Positions 24,003 through 31,695 of a stretch of DNA of 64,000 nucleotides are shown one piece after another. The notes below the pieces were generated by a model. It was not told where the DNA came from and made no database searches. It saw only the letters and a list, made by a program, of their open reading frames with translations. The translations under genes and the position numbers were made by a program. Position 1 is the stretch's first letter. Each line of letters begins with the position of its first letter. Source of the stretch: Chryseobacterium camelliae (GTDB lineage Bacteria; Bacteroidota; Bacteroidia; Flavobacteriales; Weeksellaceae); assembly GCF_002770595.1 (NCBI RefSeq), contig NZ_CP022986.1, forward strand, positions 3,472,001 through 3,536,000, written 5' to 3'.

Positions 24003-24539
24003 ATGAACCATATAATCGTTATCGATCTGGAAGCTACCTGCTGGGAATATGACAGGATTCCTGCGGGGCAGAAGACTGATATCATAGAAATAGGAATCTG
24101 CGAACTGAATAAATCAACAAAAGCAATTTCTAGGAAACAAAGCATCTATGTCATTCCCGAAAGATCCAAAATCAGTACTTTCTGTACCGGGCTCACCGGA
24201 ATTACCCCGAAGCTGATTAAAGAGAAAGGAATCCGTTTTGAAGAAGCCTGTGAAAAAATAAGGGATGAGTACCATCCTGAAATGCTTACCTGGGCAGGCT
24301 TTGGCGCTTTCGACCGGGAACAGATGATGCAGCAGTGCGATTATCTGGGCATTGAAAACCCTTTTTCAGGAAACTACCTCAATATCATGCACCTGTTCAG
24401 AAATTATAACGGGCTGTATAAGATGATGGGACTGAAAAGAGCCCTGAAAGCTCTGAACATGAGTTTTGAAGGCCATCACCACAGCGGAGCGGATGATGCC
24501 TATAATGCGGCCAGGATTTTACGTGAGATCCTGCAGTAA
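24003..24539 (+). CDS. DEDDh 3'-5' exonuclease, ERI-1/KapD-like (copy 1)
   Basis: 178 residues. Exo I VIDLEATCW (D8, E10), Exo II WAGFGAFDREQM (D104) and Exo III GHHHSGADDAYNAARIL (H160, D165) give a complete DEDDh active site. The ATCW spacing and single-domain architecture fit the ERI-1/KapD group, which trims RNA 3' ends. It lies 2 bases upstream of a paralogue, so the two are a tandem duplication and cotranscribed. In this locus it would be expected to trim or degrade tRNA-like 3' ends. Confidence 0.88.
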   Translation: MNHIIVIDLEATCWEYDRIPAGQKTDIIEIGICELNKSTKAISRKQSIYVIPERSKISTFCTGLTGITPKLIKEKGIRFEEACEKIRDEYHPEMLTWAGFGAFDREQMMQQCDYLGIENPFSGNYLNIMHLFRNYNGLYKMMGLKRALKALNMSFEGHHHSGADDAYNAARILREILQ

Positions 24540-24541
24540 CA

Positions 24542-25111
24542 ATGAAACATATAAAAAAAGTGAACACAACAGACCATATATTGATCATAGACCTTGAAGC
24601 GACGTGCTGGAATGACCGCACTCCGAAAGGTCAGCAAAGTGAAATTATAGAAATCGGAGTTTGCCTGATGGATGCCAGAACCGGTAAAGTCTTACAGAGC
24701 GAAGGCATCCTGGTGAAACCCCGGTTTTCAACAGTAAGCCCGTTCTGTACCGAACTGACTTCCATCACGCAGCAGATGCTGGATGATGAAGGAATAATGC
24801 TGGGAGATGCTTTTGATATCCTTCGTGCAGAATACAATTCCGAGCACCTTACCTGGGCAAGTTATGGAAATTACGATCTGAATATGCTTAAGGACCAGTC
24901 AGCTAAGTTCCGGGTGGATTATCCCCTGAGTGACGACCACATGAATGTAAAAACTTTATTCGCCCAATTGCATCCTACGGTTCGCAAAAGTGTAGGAATG
25001 GCCAGAGCGCTGGGAGAATTGAATTTCAGATTGGAAGGCATACATCACAGAGGTATGGATGATGCCAGGAATATTGCAAAGATTCTGTACTGGTGTCTGC
25101 AGCAGAAATAA
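24542..25111 (+). CDS. DEDDh 3'-5' exonuclease, ERI-1/KapD-like (copy 2)
   Basis: 189 residues with IIDLEATCW (D17, E19), LTWASYGNYDLNML (Asp of Exo II) and GIHHRGMDDARNIAKIL (Exo III His and Asp), a complete DEDDh set. It is clearly related to the upstream gene but diverged across the middle, which suggests the two copies have different substrates or form a heterodimer. Last gene of the RNA-processing group; a bidirectional terminator follows at 25158-25184. Confidence 0.88.
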   Translation: MKHIKKVNTTDHILIIDLEATCWNDRTPKGQQSEIIEIGVCLMDARTGKVLQSEGILVKPRFSTVSPFCTELTSITQQMLDDEGIMLGDAFDILRAEYNSEHLTWASYGNYDLNMLKDQSAKFRVDYPLSDDHMNVKTLFAQLHPTVRKSVGMARALGELNFRLEGIHHRGMDDARNIAKILYWCLQQK

Positions 25112-25157
25112 AATGTACATTATGATTGTTTTAAGAAATGAGGATACAAACTCACAG

Positions 25158-25184
25158 AAAAGGCTGTTGCAATAACAGCCTTTT
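25158..25184. terminator. Bidirectional terminator
   Basis: Perfect 11-bp arms AAAAGGCTGTT (25158-25168) and AACAGCCTTTT (25174-25184), 5-base loop, between the convergent exonuclease and HTH genes. Confidence 0.9.
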
Positions 25185-25209
25185 AATTGTATTAAACGGT
25201 ATCTGCCGT

Positions 25210-25536
25210 TTATTTGATATCATCTTCAAAATTTTTCCTCCATTTCGAGAGGGTGGTCCTGCTGATCTTATATTTCCTGGACATATAACTGGTAGAAAAG
25301 CCGTGTTTCTGTTGGTATTTCAGAAGTTTGATCATGGTTTTCCTGTCGTAGGTTTTCAGTTTCTGGTTGCTCTTCTGCATCTCCTTAGACTGCTGGAAAA
25401 CTTTCTCGTTAAAGTTCAGAACGTCTTCAGAAGTGTTCAGATTCCGCAGCTGCCGCTGTATTTTGGGATCGTTGAGCTTTTCAGGATCATACTCTTTCAG
25501 CATATCCGTGAAAATTTTTACATAATTGGGACGCAT
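25210..25536 (-). CDS. Small HTH (transposase-like) DNA-binding protein
   Basis: 108 residues. The C-terminal half has a clear HTH (YQQKHGFSTSYMSRKYKISRTTLSKWRKNF) of the IS3/IS1-type transposase HTH class; the N-terminus is helical and charged. No catalytic domain follows. It sits 12 bases after the related HTH gene, so they are probably cotranscribed. It may be a domesticated regulator or the first subunit of a lost element; neither can be decided here. Confidence 0.65.
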   Translation of the reverse strand: MRPNYVKIFTDMLKEYDPEKLNDPKIQRQLRNLNTSEDVLNFNEKVFQQSKEMQKSNQKLKTYDRKTMIKLLKYQQKHGFSTSYMSRKYKISRTTLSKWRKNFEDDIK

Positions 25537-25548
25537 TACATTGTGTTT

Positions 25549-25977
25549 TTAAACGTTAGTATCGGTATTTTTTTGCAGCCAGCGGTGCAGCGTGCTTTTT
25601 GGAATAGAATACTCCCTGATGATCTCTGTCTGATTCATCTCTCCCGACTGGATGCGTTTGAGGATGAAATTTTTGATCTCCTGGGTGTAAATATTTTTTC
25701 TGAAGTATGGGATCTTGTCAGACTTCTTGGCATCTTTCTTTACGGCAGAAGGCGGGGCGTACAGGATGAGGTGGGAGCTGTATAACCTGAAGAAATCGTA
25801 TTCCAGCAGCTTGCTCCATCTAAGGAGCAGGTCTGTATCTATTGATTTGCTTTCATATACGTTTTCAATAAACTCTTCGTCTTTCTTGAGGAAATTACAT
25901 ACTCTTTCCATTGTTATTTCCTGCTCTGCAACTCTTTCTTTAATGAATTGCCCTATATGTATTTCTTTATATAACAT
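25549..25977 (-). CDS. Double helix-turn-helix DNA-binding protein (paralogue of 2731-3177)
   Basis: About 142 residues from the Met before LYKEIHIG, chosen by alignment with the 2731-3177 protein. Shared blocks include LLRWSKLL, DFFRLY, SHLILY/QHLILY, FRKNIYTQE and the C-terminal YSIPKSTLHRWLQKN (YRIPKTTLYKWISKN in the paralogue). Two HTH regions, no catalytic domain. The conserved middle segment suggests a shared dimerisation or effector surface. Confidence 0.7.
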   Translation of the reverse strand: MLYKEIHIGQFIKERVAEQEITMERVCNFLKKDEEFIENVYESKSIDTDLLLRWSKLLEYDFFRLYSSHLILYAPPSAVKKDAKKSDKIPYFRKNIYTQEIKNFILKRIQSGEMNQTEIIREYSIPKSTLHRWLQKNTDTNV

Positions 25978-26367
25978 TATATGATGATAATTGTTTGTTA
26001 ATTGTATCAATATTCTGGACGGTTAAAACCAATCGTTCTATGCAAGATTTATGTGCTGACCCTCTGGTTTATCACGTAAATCTATTTTATTTATGCTGAT
26101 GTTTTTTATAGGCTGATTTTGTCATGAAAATGTATTGAGTTATGTAATGGTTACATTTTCTCATCTGTGAATCAGGAATAATATGCGTGCTTCTCAGTAT
26201 AATATTGCATTCCGGTTTCATGATTTATTAGTTTCATTGTCCAGCTTATGTAAGTCTCAAAATTAAAAAAATAAAAATTAAACCCAAATAGTGTATGATA
26301 AAATATTGTAAAAAAGATTTTTTAATTAAAAATTGAAACATTGGATCGTTCTCTACCCGGTCAGTAA
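25978..26367. other. Divergent intergenic region, no gene seen
   Basis: AT-rich region between the HTH gene and the SulP gene. No strong hairpin or exact promoter box was recognised apart from the SulP-proximal box at 26403-26410. Confidence 0.4.
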
Positions 26368-27954
26368 ATGCAGAGACGGGATGAAAATCATTCTGTATAC
26401 CTTACCTTTGCATCCAATGAAAACCGATTTTGCATTATTCGATTTTTCCAGGAAAATCAACTACAAAATGAAATTTTATCAGGTCTTACAGTGGCAATGA
26501 CGATGATCCCTGAATCTTTGTCCTTTGCCATCCTTGCAGGGCTATCCCCTCTAACCGGACTCTATGCTGCGTTTATTATGGGGTTGGTGACCGCTGTTTT
26601 GGGTGGGCGACCCGGAATGGTTTCAGGTGGCGCGGGAGCAACGATTGTAGTCCTCATTGCCCTGATACAGTCCCATGGAATACAGTATCTGCTGGCTACT
26701 GTAATCCTTGCAGGGCTGCTTCAGATGATGGTGGGTGTTTTCAGGCTCGGCAAATTTGTAAGACTGATCCCGCAACCGGTTATGTATGGTTTTCTGAATG
26801 GTCTGGCGGTTATTATTTTCATGGCTCAGGTAGAACAGTTCAAAATTACCGGCAGTAACGGTTCTGTGCACTGGCTGCATGGGATGTCATTCTACATTAT
26901 GGCGGGATTAACCGTGCTTACCATTGCCATTGTCTATTTTTTCCCGAAGATGACAAAAGCCGTTCCGGCATCTCTGGTTGCCATCCTGATTGTTTTTGGT
27001 GTGGTTACCGTTACAGGCATCAACACCAAAACCGTAGCTGATATAGCTTCGGTAAGCGGAAGTCTTCCTTCCTTTCATATTCCTCAGATCCCGGTTTCAT
27101 GGGATACGCTTACCATTATTTTTCCTTATGCAATGATTATGGCCGGAGTAGGACTTATAGAGTCTCTGCTTACGCTTTCTATGGTAGACGAAATTACCGG
27201 TACCAAAGGGAATGCAGACCGGGAATCTGTTGCTCAGGGAGTGGCCAATATCACCAATGGCTTTTTCGGCGGAATGGGAGGCTGTGCCATGGTAGCCCAG
27301 ACGCTTGTCAACCTTAATGCAGGATCAAGAAGCAGGCTATCAGGGATTATTGCGGCCCTCACCATTCTTATTATTATCCTTGTGGGTGCCCCTTTTATAG
27401 AAATGATTCCTATGGCTGCTTTAGTAGGGGTTATGATGATGGTTGCCGTAAGCACTTTTCAGTGGGTATCTGTGCGCATCGTAAATAAAATGCCTAAATC
27501 TGATATTTTCGTTGGCGTAACCGTTGCCCTGATCACGGTTCTGCTGCATAACCTTGCCCTGGCGGTCCTGATAGGTGTCATTATTTCCGCGCTGGTTTTT
27601 GCGTGGGATAATGCTAAAAGGATCCGTGCGAGAAAATATACAGATGACCATGGCGTCAGACATTACGAAATATATGGTCCGCTCTTTTTCGGATCTGTTA
27701 CTGCATTTACAGAAAAATTCGATCCGGAGAATGATCCTGAAGAAGTCGTTATTGATTTTAAAGACAGCAGGGTTGCGGATATGAGCGCGATTGATGCTCT
27801 GGATAAAATTTCAAAGCGTTACCGGGAGCATCATAAAACGGTACGCCTAAAGCACCTGAGCGAGGACTGTATCAGGATGCTGAAAAATGCTGAAGCGGTA
27901 ATAGAAGTGAATATTCAGGAAGATCCGACTTACAAGGTCATGCCGGAACGTTAG
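26368..27954 (+). CDS. SulP-family anion transporter with STAS domain, probable N-terminal frameshift
   Basis: 528 residues as an open frame. The SulP membrane domain begins at NEILSGLTVAMTMIPESLSF and has about 11-12 helices, followed by a STAS domain (about 435-520; FKDSRVADMSAIDAL). It would carry sulfate, bicarbonate or another anion across the inner membrane. The first 33 or so residues in this frame are unlike the family and run through a -7 promoter box (TACCTTTG, 26403-26410). The ATG at 26417, in another frame, gives MKTDFALFDFSRKINYK, which looks like a proper SulP N-terminus and would join the main frame if one more A were present in the A4 run near 26464. So either a one-base deletion or a sequence error is likely. 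Confidence 0.85.
   Translation: MQRRDENHSVYLTFASNENRFCIIRFFQENQLQNEILSGLTVAMTMIPESLSFAILAGLSPLTGLYAAFIMGLVTAVLGGRPGMVSGGAGATIVVLIALIQSHGIQYLLATVILAGLLQMMVGVFRLGKFVRLIPQPVMYGFLNGLAVIIFMAQVEQFKITGSNGSVHWLHGMSFYIMAGLTVLTIAIVYFFPKMTKAVPASLVAILIVFGVVTVTGINTKTVADIASVSGSLPSFHIPQIPVSWDTLTIIFPYAMIMAGVGLIESLLTLSMVDEITGTKGNADRESVAQGVANITNGFFGGMGGCAMVAQTLVNLNAGSRSRLSGIIAALTILIIILVGAPFIEMIPMAALVGVMMMVAVSTFQWVSVRIVNKMPKSDIFVGVTVALITVLLHNLALAVLIGVIISALVFAWDNAKRIRARKYTDDHGVRHYEIYGPLFFGSVTAFTEKFDPENDPEEVVIDFKDSRVADMSAIDALDKISKRYREHHKTVRLKHLSEDCIRMLKNAEAVIEVNIQEDPTYKVMPER
26403..26410 (+). promoter_or_regulatory. -7 box before the SulP gene
   Basis: Exact TACCTTTG six bases upstream of the ATG at 26417. No well-placed -33 TTG was found. 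Confidence 0.45.
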
Positions 27955-28024
27955 CCGACTAATAAGGTTTATTATTACATGTAAAAGCTATTACTCACAC
28001 TAAGTATCTGTCTATAAAGAAACG

Positions 28025-28046
28025 GCTGGCCTGATGGCCAGCTGTT
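28025..28046. terminator. Hairpin between convergent genes
   Basis: Perfect GCTGGCC-TGAT-GGCCAGC (28025-28042) between SulP and the LamG gene. The T run is poor, so termination may be partial. Confidence 0.6.
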
Positions 28047-28072
28047 CTGATTAATTATAGTAGCAAAGAAAG

Positions 28073-29002
28073 TTATTTTTTGATGAATTTAATCGGCTGA
28101 GCGCCATCTATTTCCATAATGTAGTTCCCTTTTTGAAGTTCTGAAACCTGGATATTCTTTTTTTCGGAAAGAGTTCCTGATAATACTTTCCTTCCGTTCA
28201 TGTCAGTAATGGTATAGCTTTTTGAGCCTTTGGAAGGTATAGTAACACTGATAAAGTCACCGGCCGGATTCGGTGCGATACTTCCAGTTGAAGTTTTCAC
28301 TTCTTTAGTGGATAAAACTCCAGTGTAGAGCTGGCTGATTTCTGAAGCACTTAACGCCCTGTTCCATATCCCCACATCATCAATGCTGGCGGCAATGTAC
28401 CCTCCGCTGATCGCCCTGCCGATATAGAATGGCATTGCAGCCTGGGTAGCATTGGTGTAGGTGTTGGTTGTAGTCCCTACCGAAACACCGTTTTTATAAA
28501 GCTGCATATTCTGGTTGTTGTATACTGCTACATAATGTTCCCATTGTGTAGTGGAATAAGCAGGTCCATTCACCCATGTCCAGGATTGTCCCTGTTTGTT
28601 GGTTCCGTAAATTGATTTTGTAGTGTCACACTGAAAAAGCCAGATAAAATTCCCGCTTGTGTTGGACCCGCTCATAAGGGCGACCCCTTCAGTATTTCCG
28701 GACTTTTTCATCCAGAAAGAAATAGAATGGGCTCCGGATAACGAAAAGGTATAGGAGAGTGCATTGGTATTCAGGTAACTCGTGGTACCGTTAAATGCAT
28801 AGGCTGAATTGGCATTTCCGTTACGGTCGGCAGTAAGGGTTGCGCTATTTACCGTAAGGGTATTGCCGTTAGAGCTGGAATCGTTAGCATTGCCATTAAA
28901 TCCCCACCATGCAACCAGACCTGAAGCCGGAACATAATTAGGAGTTTGTGCCGTAGCACATAACGAAATAGCTAAGCAAGCAAGAAAAGAGATTTTTTTC
29001 AT
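28073..29002 (-). CDS. LamG-domain surface/secreted protein with T9SS sorting domain
   Basis: 309 residues. Signal peptide (MKKISFLACLAISLCATAQ), a LamG/concanavalin-like domain (about 25-225; LVAWWGFNGNANDSS, HSISFWMKK, IDDVGIWNRALSASEI) and a C-terminal type A T9SS sorting domain (about 235-309; IAPNPAGDFISVTI, MNGRKVLSG, GNYIMEI). It should be exported by Sec, then passed across the outer membrane by the type IX system. LamG domains bind carbohydrates or proteins; the ligand is unknown. Single-gene unit. Confidence 0.9.
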   Translation of the reverse strand: MKKISFLACLAISLCATAQTPNYVPASGLVAWWGFNGNANDSSSNGNTLTVNSATLTADRNGNANSAYAFNGTTSYLNTNALSYTFSLSGAHSISFWMKKSGNTEGVALMSGSNTSGNFIWLFQCDTTKSIYGTNKQGQSWTWVNGPAYSTTQWEHYVAVYNNQNMQLYKNGVSVGTTTNTYTNATQAAMPFYIGRAISGGYIAASIDDVGIWNRALSASEISQLYTGVLSTKEVKTSTGSIAPNPAGDFISVTIPSKGSKSYTITDMNGRKVLSGTLSEKKNIQVSELQKGNYIMEIDGAQPIKFIKK

Positions 29003-29438
29003 AGAAGTTTATTTATACGTTTATAATTATTGCAATTTTACAATAAATTGTTAAATTAAGCTAATATTTGATATTAAAATTAATTTAATGGTATTTTTAT
29101 TGAATAATGTTTAGTTTAAATTATTTTGTTTTGAATATTTAATAATGTTTATTTCTTTGGTTGAATCATTAATCCTTTTAAAAAAATTCACATATTTGCT
29201 CGTATTGCATGAAAATGATCATAGTCCATACAATCATTCTTATATAAGACCATTGTCAATGATTACTCTTAAAATGTTATAAAAATCCGGCGCTTAATTC
29301 TAAAAATTTTATCTTTGAAGAGAATTGAGAAATCTTTAAAGAATGCCTTACAGAAAGACATAGGCTTTCAGCACGGGTTATCTTTAGGCAAGAAGCTAAG
29401 GTTACTTAACTCTTTTTAAATTAGTGAGAAAAAATTAA
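29003..29438. other. AT-rich intergenic region with TerC leader
   Basis: The left part is very AT-rich with no ORF. A -7 box TATCTTTG lies at 29310-29317, giving TerC a leader of about 115 bases with two small hairpins: GCCT/AGGC around 29346-29369, and CTTTAG/CTAAGG around 29385-29403. I could not match it to the Mn-sensing yybP-ykoY class. Confidence 0.4.
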
Positions 29439-30533
29439 ATGGCAATATTTGTACTTCTGTATAAATATTGCTTTTATCATATCATATGCACATATAAAGT
29501 GGACAAACATCAAAGTATTTTAGAGCTGCATCCTGGCTTGGTCTGGGGATTTGCAGTGACTGTGATTATTATGCTGCTCCTGGACCTGGGAGTGTTCAAT
29601 AAAAAAAGCCATGAAGTTTCTTCAAAGGAAGCTACCATATGGTCTGTGGTGTGGATCTCACTGTCAATGGTGTTTTCAGGTGTTGTGTATTGGGTGTATA
29701 ATTCAGATTTAGGTCCAGGCAGCCATGCCCTGGCTGTTGAGAAATTTACCCAGTATCAGGCTGCTTATTGGATTGAAAAGGCGCTTTCCGTTGATAATCT
29801 CTTTGTATTTATTCTCGTATTCGGATTTTTTAAGGTCCCGCGATACCTGCATCATAAAGTACTGTTCTGGGGCATCATCGGGGCACTGATTTTCAGAGCC
29901 ATCTTCATTTTTGCCGGAGTCGGGCTGATCAAGATAACGTATTTGCCGGAAATGAATATTTTTGGTCATCCCGTTAAAATTAATGCAGTAATGACGTTAT
30001 TCGGGATATTTCTCGTGTACGCAGGTATAAAGTCCTGGGGCGGGGGAAAAGATAACGAGGATGAAGATTACAGCAATACGCCGGGAGCCAGGTTAATTAA
30101 AAGATTCTGGAAAGTATCTGATAGGTATGTAGGTGATAAATTCTTTACGGTTCAGAATGGTGTGAAAATGGCCACTCCGTTACTGGTCGTGGTAGCAGTC
30201 ATTGAATTTACGGATGTATTGTTCGCCGTGGATTCCATTCCGGCTATTTTTGCAATTTCCAATGATCCGTTTATCCTGTATACGTCAAACATATTTGCCA
30301 TTCTGGGACTGAGGTCCTTATATTTCCTGCTGGCTAACTTTATCCATATGTTCAGCAAGTTGCCTTATGGGTTGGCTGTTATTCTTACCTTCATCGGAAT
30401 CAAGATGCTCATGGCACCATGGGTTCATATTCCGTCTCCCGTTTCATTGGGAATTGTAGGTGGTGTCCTGGTGATATCAGTGCTCCTGTCCATTATATTT
30501 CCTGATAAAGAAAATACCGAAAAGTCACATTAA
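29439..30533 (+). CDS. TerC/Alx-family membrane protein
   Basis: 364 residues with about nine predicted membrane helices. Family motifs are WIEKALSVDNLFVF and VVVAVIEFTDVLFAVDSIPA, with conserved acidic residues thought to bind metal. TerC/Alx proteins are implicated in manganese export or metal loading of exported proteins and in tellurite or pH responses. The first 25 residues are atypical, so the true start may be downstream, for example a GTG before DKHQ. It is a single gene with its own -7 box (29310-29317) and terminator. Confidence 0.88.
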   Translation: MAIFVLLYKYCFYHIICTYKVDKHQSILELHPGLVWGFAVTVIIMLLLDLGVFNKKSHEVSSKEATIWSVVWISLSMVFSGVVYWVYNSDLGPGSHALAVEKFTQYQAAYWIEKALSVDNLFVFILVFGFFKVPRYLHHKVLFWGIIGALIFRAIFIFAGVGLIKITYLPEMNIFGHPVKINAVMTLFGIFLVYAGIKSWGGGKDNEDEDYSNTPGARLIKRFWKVSDRYVGDKFFTVQNGVKMATPLLVVVAVIEFTDVLFAVDSIPAIFAISNDPFILYTSNIFAILGLRSLYFLLANFIHMFSKLPYGLAVILTFIGIKMLMAPWVHIPSPVSLGIVGGVLVISVLLSIIFPDKENTEKSH

Positions 30534-30556
30534 AAAATAATTCTGTATCATATAGC

Positions 30557-30586
30557 AGCCTCTAAAAAAAATTCAGAGGCTTTTTA
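30557..30586 (+). terminator. Terminator after TerC gene
   Basis: AGCCTCT (30557-30563) pairs with AGAGGCT (30575-30581), followed by TTTTT. Confidence 0.88.
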
Positions 30587-30617
30587 TTATTAAATAGAAT
30601 AATGGTAAAAAAAATAG

Positions 30618-30635
30618 ACAGACAGGTTTGTCTGT
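30618..30635. promoter_or_regulatory. TetR operator
   Basis: Perfect inverted repeat ACAGACA-GGTT-TGTCTGT. It covers the -33 TTG (30628-30630) of the TetR promoter, so binding would block transcription of the regulator's own operon. Confidence 0.8.
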
Positions 30636-30657
30636 TCTGTTATTTTAGTTATCTTTG
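30628..30657 (+). promoter_or_regulatory. TetR operon promoter
   Basis: TTG (30628-30630), exactly 19 bases, TATCTTTG (30650-30657): a full match to the Bacteroidota consensus. Confidence 0.88.
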
Positions 30658-30667
30658 TAGATAAGAA

Positions 30668-31201
30668 ATGATAATGAAATCTCCAAGGGAAAGAATTCTC
30701 GATACCACATTCGTTTTGTTTGCCGGACAAGGCTATAACTCTACAGGAATCAACCAGATCATTGCTGAGGCAGGCGTAGCTAAAGCCAGTTTTTACCAGC
30801 ACTTTAAGTCTAAGGAAAACTTATGCATCGAATTCCTGAAGGTAAGGCATCAGTATTGGTTCAGTGAAATGCAGAATTTTTCAAGTCAGTCCCATGATGC
30901 CGTTTCGAAGGTGCTCAATGCTTTTGATTTCTTAGTCTATGTGAATGAAAAGGAAAATTTCAGGGGCTGCAGTTTTCTTAATATCCTTTCGGAGATCCCT
31001 ACAGATCATACCAGGATCCTGAGTGTGATCCAATCCCATAAATCTGACCTCAGAAAATATTTTTCAAACCTTTTGAAGGATGGTATCCTTTCAGATCACG
31101 TCTATCTGCTTTTTGAGAGCAGCATTACCGAAAGCCAGGTATTCAGATCGAATGAGCTCATTGAAAAATCAAAAAATATAGTTACTCATTTAATATCTTA
31201 A
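30668..31201 (+). CDS. TetR/AcrR-family transcriptional regulator
   Basis: 177 residues. N-terminal HTH (about 8-50; RERILDTTFVLFAGQGYNSTGINQIIAEAGVAKASFYQHFKSKE) and a helical C-terminal ligand domain. The start may be this ATG or the one two codons later. The palindrome over its promoter indicates autorepression. It is cotranscribed with the NTF2-like gene 3 bases downstream, so that gene is probably part of its regulon. The inducer is unknown. Confidence 0.92.
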   Translation: MIMKSPRERILDTTFVLFAGQGYNSTGINQIIAEAGVAKASFYQHFKSKENLCIEFLKVRHQYWFSEMQNFSSQSHDAVSKVLNAFDFLVYVNEKENFRGCSFLNILSEIPTDHTRILSVIQSHKSDLRKYFSNLLKDGILSDHVYLLFESSITESQVFRSNELIEKSKNIVTHLIS

Positions 31202-31204
31202 TTC

Positions 31205-31618
31205 ATGGAACAGAAACATCCGCTTCCGCCGTTTACCACAGAAACGGCAAAAGAAAAAATCCAGATGGCAGAAGATGCCTGGAACAGCTGCGATCCTGTG
31301 AAGGTTTCAAAAGCATATACTGAAAGCAGTGAATGGAGAAACAGGGATACGTTTATTACCGGAAGAGAAGAAATCATACTTTTCCTGAAGAAAAAATGGG
31401 AGAAGGAACATCATTATAAACTCAGGAAAGAATATTGGGCACATACGGAAAACCGGATTGCCGTCCGTTTCGAATACGAGTATCAGGCCGCAGACGGAAA
31501 TTGGTTCAGAGCCTACGGAAACGAAAACTGGGAATTTGATGAAAACGGACTGATGGCCAAACGATATGCAAGCATCAATGATGTAGCGATCACAGAAGAG
31601 GAACGGAAATTCAAATAG
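31205..31618 (+). CDS. DUF1348 (NTF2/SnoaL-like) protein
   Basis: 137 residues. The pattern [36 protein letters not shown] and ...[30 protein letters not shown] is that of the DUF1348 family, small cone-shaped alpha+beta proteins with a hydrophobic pocket. Their biochemical role is unknown. The gene lies 3 bases after the TetR gene, so it probably responds to the same ligand, perhaps by binding or converting it. Confidence 0.85.
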   Translation: MEQKHPLPPFTTETAKEKIQMAEDAWNSCDPVKVSKAYTESSEWRNRDTFITGREEIILFLKKKWEKEHHYKLRKEYWAHTENRIAVRFEYEYQAADGNWFRAYGNENWEFDENGLMAKRYASINDVAITEEERKFK

Positions 31619-31695
31619 ACAAAGATCTTGCTCAACAGATTTCAATGCTTTTTCGCCATTGGAATGTTTAAATATTCTCCTGCCTGAGTCGGAAT

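Noticed and set aside
21706..25111. Integrated element using a tRNA gene as attachment site
   Set aside because: No integrase or phage gene in the region and no flanking direct repeat of a tRNA 3' end was seen.
20601..25111. An RtcB or ATP-dependent RNA ligase in the tRNA-like locus
   Set aside because: None of the reading frames shows ligase motifs; if one exists it is outside the window.
25138..25785. A 215-codon plus-strand frame with hydrophobic segments
   Set aside because: It lies antisense to two HTH genes that have paralogues and clear motifs; no ribosome binding site or family match.
29318..29438. yybP-ykoY (Mn) riboswitch before TerC
   Set aside because: The conserved loop sequences of that class could not be found.
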